From assembly GCA_030615855.1 (NCBI GenBank), contig JAUWYL010000023.1, positions 1-16,605 on the forward strand: DNA of 16,605 bases. The letters are read 5' to 3'. The notes below the pieces were generated by a model, which had not been told where the DNA came from, did not search any database, and worked only from the letters and a program-made list of their open reading frames with translations. A program made the position numbers and the translations under genes. Shown here piece by piece: positions 12,273-16,605 of this stretch. How positions within the stretch are numbered: the stretch's first letter is position 1; every line of letters begins with the position of its first letter. Source of the stretch: a bacterium (lineage in GTDB: Bacteria; UBP18; UBA7526).

Positions 12273-12800
12273 TCACTGTCTTAGTTGCTCCATATAGATT
12301 TTTCGGATATGGTTGAAGATTTTGATATATTCCTTCGTCCTATAATCGGGATAGGTCCACTCCCAGGGAGTGAAACTCCCTTTCTTGTATCTCAAGGTTA
12401 CTTCTCCATAGATCCCCTTTTCATAGTATATTCGGTGCTGATAATCCTTTGTAGTGGCCAAAACTAACTTGGCCGGAGCGAGATATCCCGGATCCAAGTT
12501 GATCAAACGATTCCCTCTTTTATCACCAAACCTTTTCTCTAAGTTATTGGTGAGTATCTTAATCCTGGGCAATTCCTCTGCCTTAATCAGTCTCTTAAAA
12601 GAGTAAAACTTTCTCTCCAAATCCTTCCCGAACTCTTCTTCATAGTAATCCGTCCTATCGAAGGGAAGCAGGGGACTCTCATAATCTACCGGCCCGAACC
12701 TCTTCTTCAATGCTCTCAAGGCTCCTTGAAAGAGTTCTGGCCTATTAGTAAACATCCCTATTACTAGTTTTACTGGTCTATGCTCTTTTACTTTGCCCAC
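12273..12800 (-). CDS. DUF4416 family protein
   Basis: A protein of about 175 residues. The N-terminus VGKVKEHRPVKLVIGMFTNRPELF and the later FDRTDYYEEEFGKDLERKFYSFKRL, RLINLDPGYLAPAKLVLATTKDYQHRIYY and TYPDYRTKEYIKIFNHIRKIYMEQLRQ are the conserved blocks of DUF4416. This is an uncharacterised cytoplasmic family found in Deltaproteobacteria-like, Omnitrophota and related lineages. No signal peptide or TM segment is visible, and no function is known to me. I start it at GTG 12798-12800 (Shine-Dalgarno AAAGGA six bases upstream), where family proteins normally begin. The open frame continues 18 codons to a GTG at 12854. That extension is shared repeat sequence (AGTGAGGCTTATCT also precedes parA), and its start codon lies in a MITE-like inverted repeat. 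It sits between mnmG and rsmG. Confidence 0.8.
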   Translation of the reverse strand: MGKVKEHRPVKLVIGMFTNRPELFQGALRALKKRFGPVDYESPLLPFDRTDYYEEEFGKDLERKFYSFKRLIKAEELPRIKILTNNLEKRFGDKRGNRLINLDPGYLAPAKLVLATTKDYQHRIYYEKGIYGEVTLRYKKGSFTPWEWTYPDYRTKEYIKIFNHIRKIYMEQLRQ

Positions 12801-12823
12801 TCTTCTTCCTTTCTCCTCTCGCA

Positions 12824-13049
12824 AGATAAGCCTCACTTCGTTTGGCAATTTCACCCCGCACCTTTTAAATATTCAGAATTTCCTGAATACTTAAATAATG
12901 CCTTTATGAATGCTAAAAAGGTGCGGGGCAAGCAGATTAGCACAGATTGACTAAACTGATTAGCACGGATTTAGCAATGAGCATCAGTGCTAATCCGTAT
13001 CTTTTAATCCGTGCCCATCCGTGTAACTATTCAAATTTCCAACGCTTTA
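12824..13049. repeat. Long intergenic repeat, copy B (interrupted)
   Basis: Same order of parts as copy A at 10959-11107: AGATAAGCCTCACT, then an extra 80-base insert at 12854-12933, then AGATTAGCACAGATTGACTAAACTGATTAGCACGG, GTGCTAATCCGTATCTTTTA, ATCCGTGCCCATCCGTGTAACTAT and a tail TCAAATTTCCAACGC. The right tail includes the mnmG stop codon and its last codons. The left end enters the DUF4416 reading frame. Confidence 0.9.
12854..12928. mobile_element. MITE-like element with 13-base terminal inverted repeats
   Basis: Perfect terminal inverted repeats CCCCGCACCTTTT (12854-12866) and AAAAGGTGCGGGG (12916-12928) enclose about 50 AT-rich bases with an internal TATTCAG/CTGAATA hairpin (12870-12889). 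Copy A of the surrounding repeat lacks this block, which gives an empty-site comparison. Too short to encode a protein. No clear target duplication. Confidence 0.7.
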
Positions 13050-14925
13050 AATAAACCAAGAGTAAGGAGATATCAGAGGGGTTTACTCCCGAGATTCTCG
13101 ATGCCTGACCGATGGAGACGGGCCTTATGCTATTCAGCTTCTCCTTAGATTCAATCCTCAGTCCCTCTAGTTTAGAATAATTGAAGTCAAGGGGGATTCT
13201 CTTTTCCTCAAGCCTCTTAAATTTTTCTATCTGCTCCAATTCTCTTTTAATATAACCCTCATACTTCAGGGCAATCTCCACTCCTTGGGCAACCTCAGAA
13301 GATATTTTCCTCTCGTCCTCATCGATCTTGACAAGGTCTTTATATCTCGCCTCTGGCCTCTTAAGAATCTGTGATAGGGAAGTATCCTCCTTTATGGAAT
13401 CTGTCCCCAGTTTCTTTAAGAGATTATTTACCCTTCTAGTCGGCCGGGCGAGACTCTTCCTCAACCTTTTGATCTCTTTTTCTATTTGAGTATACTTTCT
13501 CTGACATCTCTCATAGTCCTTTCGAGAGACAAGGCCGAACCTGTGACCATACTTCATGAGTCTCTGGTCGGCATTGTCGCACCTCAGGATCAACCTATGC
13601 TCTGCCCGGGAAGTGAACATGCGATAGGGCTCCCTTGTTCCCTTAGTCACTAAATCATCGATTAAGACGCCAATATAGGCTTCGGATCTATCGAGAATAA
13701 AGGTCTCTTTCCCTCGAATCTTCAATACCGCATTTATTCCTGCCATTAAACCCTGGGCAGCAGCCTCTTCATATCCCGAGGTTCCATTGATCTGTCCAAC
13801 AAGGAAAAGGTTTTTAACCCTCTTTGTTTCAAGGGAGGGTTTTAGCTGAGTAGGAGGAACGAAGTCATACTCAATGGCATATCCTGGCTTGGTAATCTCG
13901 ACCTTCTCCAGGCCCTTCACGGTGTGCAGGGCTTCAAGCTGTACTCTTTCAGAAAATCCAGTGAAAAAGCCGTTCACATAGTATTCAGTAGTATCCCTTC
14001 CCTCTGGCTCTAGGAATATCTGATGCCTCTTCTTCTCTGGGAATCGGGCAATCTTCTCCTCAATAGAGGGGCAGTATCTCGGTGGAAGGCCCCTTGCTTT
14101 ACCAGTGATAAGAGGGGAATCTCTTAAATTCTTCTTAATTACCCTGTGAGTAGCATCATTTGTGAAGGCGAGGTAGCAGGGGATTTGCTTGGTTTCGATC
14201 TCTTTAGTTGAGAAAGAAAGGGGCGGTGGGGGAGTATCTCCAGGCTGTTTAATCAGTTTACTGAAATTGACCGTCTTTCCCTCGATCCTGGGAGGGGTGC
14301 AGGTATTGAGCCTGCCCAACTTTAAGCCGATATCTTTTAGGCTATCAGAGAGTCTATCGGCAGGGAATTCACCCATCCTTCCCGCAGGAAAGGATACTTT
14401 ACCCATTAAGATTAAACCCCTTAAGAAGGTCCCTGTTGCTAAGATGATTGCTTTTCCCTTATATTCTATCCCTGTCTGAGTTTTGATCCCGATCGCTTTC
14501 TTACCTTTGACTATGATTTTCTCTACTAAGCCCTGTGTGAGATTAAGATTCTTCTCTTTCTTCAAGACCTTTCTCATGCTTATCCTATAATCTCTTCTAT
14601 CTGCCTGGGCGCGTGGGGCTTGAACCGCTGGCCCCTTCTTGGTATTGAGCATCCGGAACTGAATCCCAGTCCTATCGATATTCCTGGCCATCTTTCCACC
14701 AAGAGCGTCTATCTCCCGGACGAGATGGCTTTTACCCAATCCTCCGATGGCTGGATTACAGGACATATGGGCAATATTATCTAAGTTTGAAGTTATTAGT
14801 AGTGCCCTCGTTCCCATCCTTGATGAGGCCAAAGCGGCCTCACAACCAGCATGCCCCCCACCGATAACGATAACATCGTACTCTTTTTTAAAGGTGCGGA
14901 AAGAAACTTTTTTATATTTAGCCAT
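13027..14925 (-). CDS. mnmG: tRNA wobble-uridine modification FAD enzyme MnmG (GidA)
   Basis: A protein of about 632 residues that, with MnmE, adds the carboxymethylaminomethyl group to C5 of the wobble uridine. The FAD site VIVIGGGHAGCEAALASSRMG is at about residues 18-38. Catalytic cysteines sit in MSCNPAIGGLGKSHLVREID (near 56) and PPRYCPSIEEKI (near 285). Other signatures are MLNTKKGPAVQAPRAQADR and GTSGYEEAAAQGLMAGINA, and the C-terminal MnmE-binding helical domain ends SRISGVNPSDISLLLVYLK. Two ATGs are adjacent; the second (14923-14925) has better spacing to AAGGA. The final residues RWKFE and the TAG stop lie in the right tail of repeat copy B, so the natural C-terminus may have been replaced by repeat sequence. 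Length is normal for the family. Confidence 0.97.
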   Translation of the reverse strand: MAKYKKVSFRTFKKEYDVIVIGGGHAGCEAALASSRMGTRALLITSNLDNIAHMSCNPAIGGLGKSHLVREIDALGGKMARNIDRTGIQFRMLNTKKGPAVQAPRAQADRRDYRISMRKVLKKEKNLNLTQGLVEKIIVKGKKAIGIKTQTGIEYKGKAIILATGTFLRGLILMGKVSFPAGRMGEFPADRLSDSLKDIGLKLGRLNTCTPPRIEGKTVNFSKLIKQPGDTPPPPLSFSTKEIETKQIPCYLAFTNDATHRVIKKNLRDSPLITGKARGLPPRYCPSIEEKIARFPEKKRHQIFLEPEGRDTTEYYVNGFFTGFSERVQLEALHTVKGLEKVEITKPGYAIEYDFVPPTQLKPSLETKRVKNLFLVGQINGTSGYEEAAAQGLMAGINAVLKIRGKETFILDRSEAYIGVLIDDLVTKGTREPYRMFTSRAEHRLILRCDNADQRLMKYGHRFGLVSRKDYERCQRKYTQIEKEIKRLRKSLARPTRRVNNLLKKLGTDSIKEDTSLSQILKRPEARYKDLVKIDEDERKISSEVAQGVEIALKYEGYIKRELEQIEKFKRLEEKRIPLDFNYSKLEGLRIESKEKLNSIRPVSIGQASRISGVNPSDISLLLVYLKRWKFE

Positions 14926-14950
14926 CATTTTTCCTTTTTCCTTAATTAGT

Positions 14951-15015
14951 ATTCCCGAATTCCCGGGCTATTCTGGCTTTAGCCGGAATCCCGCTTCAGC
15001 GGGCCATGCGGGAAT
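14951..15015. repeat. Multi-hairpin repeat between mnmE and mnmG
   Basis: Outer arms ATTCCCG (14959-14965) and CGGGAAT (15009-15015) enclose two smaller perfect hairpins: GGCT-TT-AGCC (about 14975-14984) and CCCGCT-TC-AGCGGG (about 14990-15003). The whole could fold as a three-way or cloverleaf-like structure. It lies in the transcript between mnmE and mnmG. No U-run follows. Confidence 0.75.
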
Positions 15016-15041
15016 GAAATATTTTCTTTTGATAAAAGTTT

Positions 15042-16412
15042 TTACTTGCCGATGCAAAACTGAGAGAAGATCTCATCCAGGATATCCTCAGTCACTGTCT
15101 TTCCCGTAATCTCGCCCAGGCTATCCAGGGTTGCCTTGAGATCAAGAGAGATAAACTCTGCTGACATATTCTTCTTAATACTCTCTATCATATTCTCCAG
15201 ACTTTTTCTCGTTCTTCCTAAAGCATCCTTATGTCGGATATTAGTCACTAGTGTCCTATCAGAAGGAGCAACTCCTCCTTCGAAAATAAGGTCGATAACG
15301 AATTTTTCTAATCTTCCTAACCCAGTCTTCTTTGTTGCCGAGACTTTTAGTACTCTCTTATCATGTAAAATCTTCTTTATCTCATCGGCTTCGATGACCT
15401 CGGGAAGGTCGGTCTTATTTATGACCACAATAACCTTTTTATCTTTGACATCCCCCATTATCTTATGATCCTCTTTCGATAAGTGAGTAGCAGCATCCAT
15501 GACAAGAAGGACAAGATCCGCTGTCTTCAGGGACCTTCTTGTTCTGGCTATACTCTCCTTTTCAACGATCCCCTCTGCAGTAGTGAGGCCTGCGGTATCG
15601 ATGATTTTTAGAGGAATCCCCTTTACATTGATGATCTCCTCAATGATATCCCGGGTAGTCCCGGGAATTGAGGTCACAATGGCCCTCTTTTCTTTTAATA
15701 AGGCGTTGAGAAGACTCGATTTGCCCACATTTGGCCTTCCAATAATGACCGTCTTTATCCCTTCCCTCAGGACCTTACCTCTCTCGGCACCCTTCAGAAG
15801 TTTTCTTACCTCTCTTAAGACCTTCCTTGTCCTGAGAAGCATCTGAGGAGACTCAAGTCTCTCGATATCCTCTTCGGGAAAATCGATGGCTGCTTCGAGA
15901 TGAGCGGAGAGATTAATAAGTTCCTGGCGAAGGCCCTCTATTTTAGAGGAAAGCTCTCCATCTAACTGATGAAGGGCAACCCTCAGGCCCATCTCTGTCT
16001 TAGCCCTAATGATGTCCACTACTGCCTCTGCCTGAGCCAAATCTATTCGTTCATTCAGAAAGGCCCTCTTAGTAAACTCCCCTGGCTCAGCCAATCTGGC
16101 CCCATTTGTCAGGCACGCCTCCAAGATCTTTCTTAAAGGGACGATCCCTCCGTGGCCACTGATCTCGATCATATTCTCTGCGGTGAAGGATCTGGGCTTC
16201 TTAAATATAGAGAGCATGACCTCGTCTATCCTCTCCTTGCTTTTAGGATCAATGATATGGCCGTGATGGATGGTATGGGAGGGGAGTCGGGAAACTTTCT
16301 TGGAGAATATCTTACTAGCAATAGAAAAGGCCCGAGGACCGCTTATTCTAACGATTCCCAGGCCTCCTTCACCGATGGGTGTGGATATGGCGGCGATGGT
16401 ATCTTTTAACAT
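15042..16412 (-). CDS. mnmE: tRNA modification GTPase MnmE (TrmE)
   Basis: A 456-residue GTPase, partner of MnmG. Order: N-terminal tetrahydrofolate-binding domain (DTIAAISTPIGEGGLGIVRISG, residues 4-25), helical domain, then the inserted G domain with GRPNVGKS (225-232), GTTRD (251-255), DTAG (272-275) and NKTD (332-335). The C-terminus is the invariant FCIGK that binds folate and MnmG. Length is the family norm and no key residue is missing. GGAG lies five bases before the ATG. It follows jag by 13 bases, as in many genomes (rnpA-yidC-jag-mnmE-mnmG), and is separated from mnmG by a hairpin-rich repeat. Confidence 0.97.
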   Translation of the reverse strand: MLKDTIAAISTPIGEGGLGIVRISGPRAFSIASKIFSKKVSRLPSHTIHHGHIIDPKSKERIDEVMLSIFKKPRSFTAENMIEISGHGGIVPLRKILEACLTNGARLAEPGEFTKRAFLNERIDLAQAEAVVDIIRAKTEMGLRVALHQLDGELSSKIEGLRQELINLSAHLEAAIDFPEEDIERLESPQMLLRTRKVLREVRKLLKGAERGKVLREGIKTVIIGRPNVGKSSLLNALLKEKRAIVTSIPGTTRDIIEEIINVKGIPLKIIDTAGLTTAEGIVEKESIARTRRSLKTADLVLLVMDAATHLSKEDHKIMGDVKDKKVIVVINKTDLPEVIEADEIKKILHDKRVLKVSATKKTGLGRLEKFVIDLIFEGGVAPSDRTLVTNIRHKDALGRTRKSLENMIESIKKNMSAEFISLDLKATLDSLGEITGKTVTEDILDEIFSQFCIGK

Positions 16413-16425
16413 GAAATCTCCGAGG

Positions 16426-16605
16426 TTAAACTTCCTGTTCCTTGCCTTTTATTCCCTTAGGAACGATGACTACCTGCCTCTCAATCCCTTCCCCTACGCT
16501 CTCAGTCTCAACATCCGGGTCTTCTGCCAAGGTGGTATGGATGATTCTTCTCTCATAGGGGTTCATGGGCTCAAGGAAAACCTCCGTATTCTCCTCCTTT
16601 GCCCT
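16426..16605 (-). CDS. jag: Jag/KhpB-type RNA-binding protein, C-terminal part (R3H domain)
   Basis: The last 59 residues of a gene entering from the right edge. It shows the end of the R3H domain: [20 protein letters not shown], then [20 protein letters not shown] and a short charged tail. The MNPYERR...H pattern followed by a 'SxGxExxRxvvi' strand is specific to Jag/SpoIIIJ-associated proteins. These bind RNA through KH and R3H domains and pair with KhpA. It lies 13 bases before mnmE, in the same direction, as expected in the dnaA-rpmH-rnpA-yidC-jag-mnmE region. The KH and Jag-N domains are outside the window. Confidence 0.92.
   Translation of the reverse strand, partial: RAKEENTEVFLEPMNPYERRIIHTTLAEDPDVETESVGEGIERQVVIVPKGIKGKEQEV

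Noticed and set aside
12801-12854. GTG start at 12854 for the DUF4416 gene
   Set aside because: The first 18 codons are shared repeat sequence and the start codon is inside a MITE-like inverted repeat; family proteins begin near 12800.
267-16409. Many plus-strand open frames of 60-180 codons
   Set aside because: They lie antisense to well-supported genes, lack recognisable domains and good ribosome binding sites, and reflect the composition of the minus-strand genes.

Overview
This window is a chromosomal segment of an uncultured bacterium. Every gene I can support lies on the minus strand, so transcription runs from high to low coordinates. The order jag - mnmE - mnmG - (DUF4416) - rsmG - parA - parB, with two parS-like palindromes, is the classical replication-origin neighbourhood; rpmH/rnpA/yidC/dnaA would be expected beyond the right edge. 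A bactofilin, an inner-membrane LytM-like protein and a CcdA-like protein suggest a diderm. The AT-leaning composition, the archaeal-looking thi4 and nicotinate phosphoribosyltransferase, and gaps packed with 'ATCCGTG' and 'ATTCGCG' repeats suggest a candidate-phylum MAG (Omnitrophota-, Desantisbacteria- or Aerophobota-like). I cannot fix the phylum from sequence alone.

Layout, read in the direction of transcription (right to left). 16605-13027: 3' end of jag, then mnmE and mnmG, whose products modify the tRNA wobble uridine. 12854-12273: a DUF4416 gene. 12117-9236: rsmG, parA and parB, with parS-like sites on both sides of rsmG, a terminator after rsmG and a sigma70-like promoter ahead of parA. 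9091-7765: a promoter, a catalytically dead LytM/M23-family protein, a bactofilin and an intrinsic terminator; this is a cell-shape module. 7759-3146: an IscR-type-1-like operator, an Rrf2/IscR-like regulator, nadA, a CcdA-like membrane protein, a radical SAM enzyme and mnmA. These are tightly packed or overlapping and form one operon of Fe-S and sulfur-linked genes. 3046-1: a PP-loop/NFACT-R protein, a nicotinamidase-like hydrolase, nicotinate phosphoribosyltransferase, and the start of thi4. Thi4 enzymes consume NAD and release nicotinamide, which the two preceding enzymes could recycle.

The most unusual aspect is the repeats. At least five families of short, often palindromic repeats fill the intergenic gaps, and several run into genes. 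One lies in frame inside mnmA, next to its catalytic cysteine. Another appears as a roughly 21-residue in-frame insert in rsmG. Others form the C-terminal tails of the Rrf2 protein and the radical SAM enzyme, carry the mnmG stop codon, and create false upstream starts for three genes. One repeat copy carries a nested MITE-like insertion that its sister copy lacks. This resembles, without obvious relation, the coding-compatible palindromic elements of Rickettsia. Several start codons given here are moved downstream because the apparent N-terminal extension is repeat sequence or overlaps the ribosome binding site.
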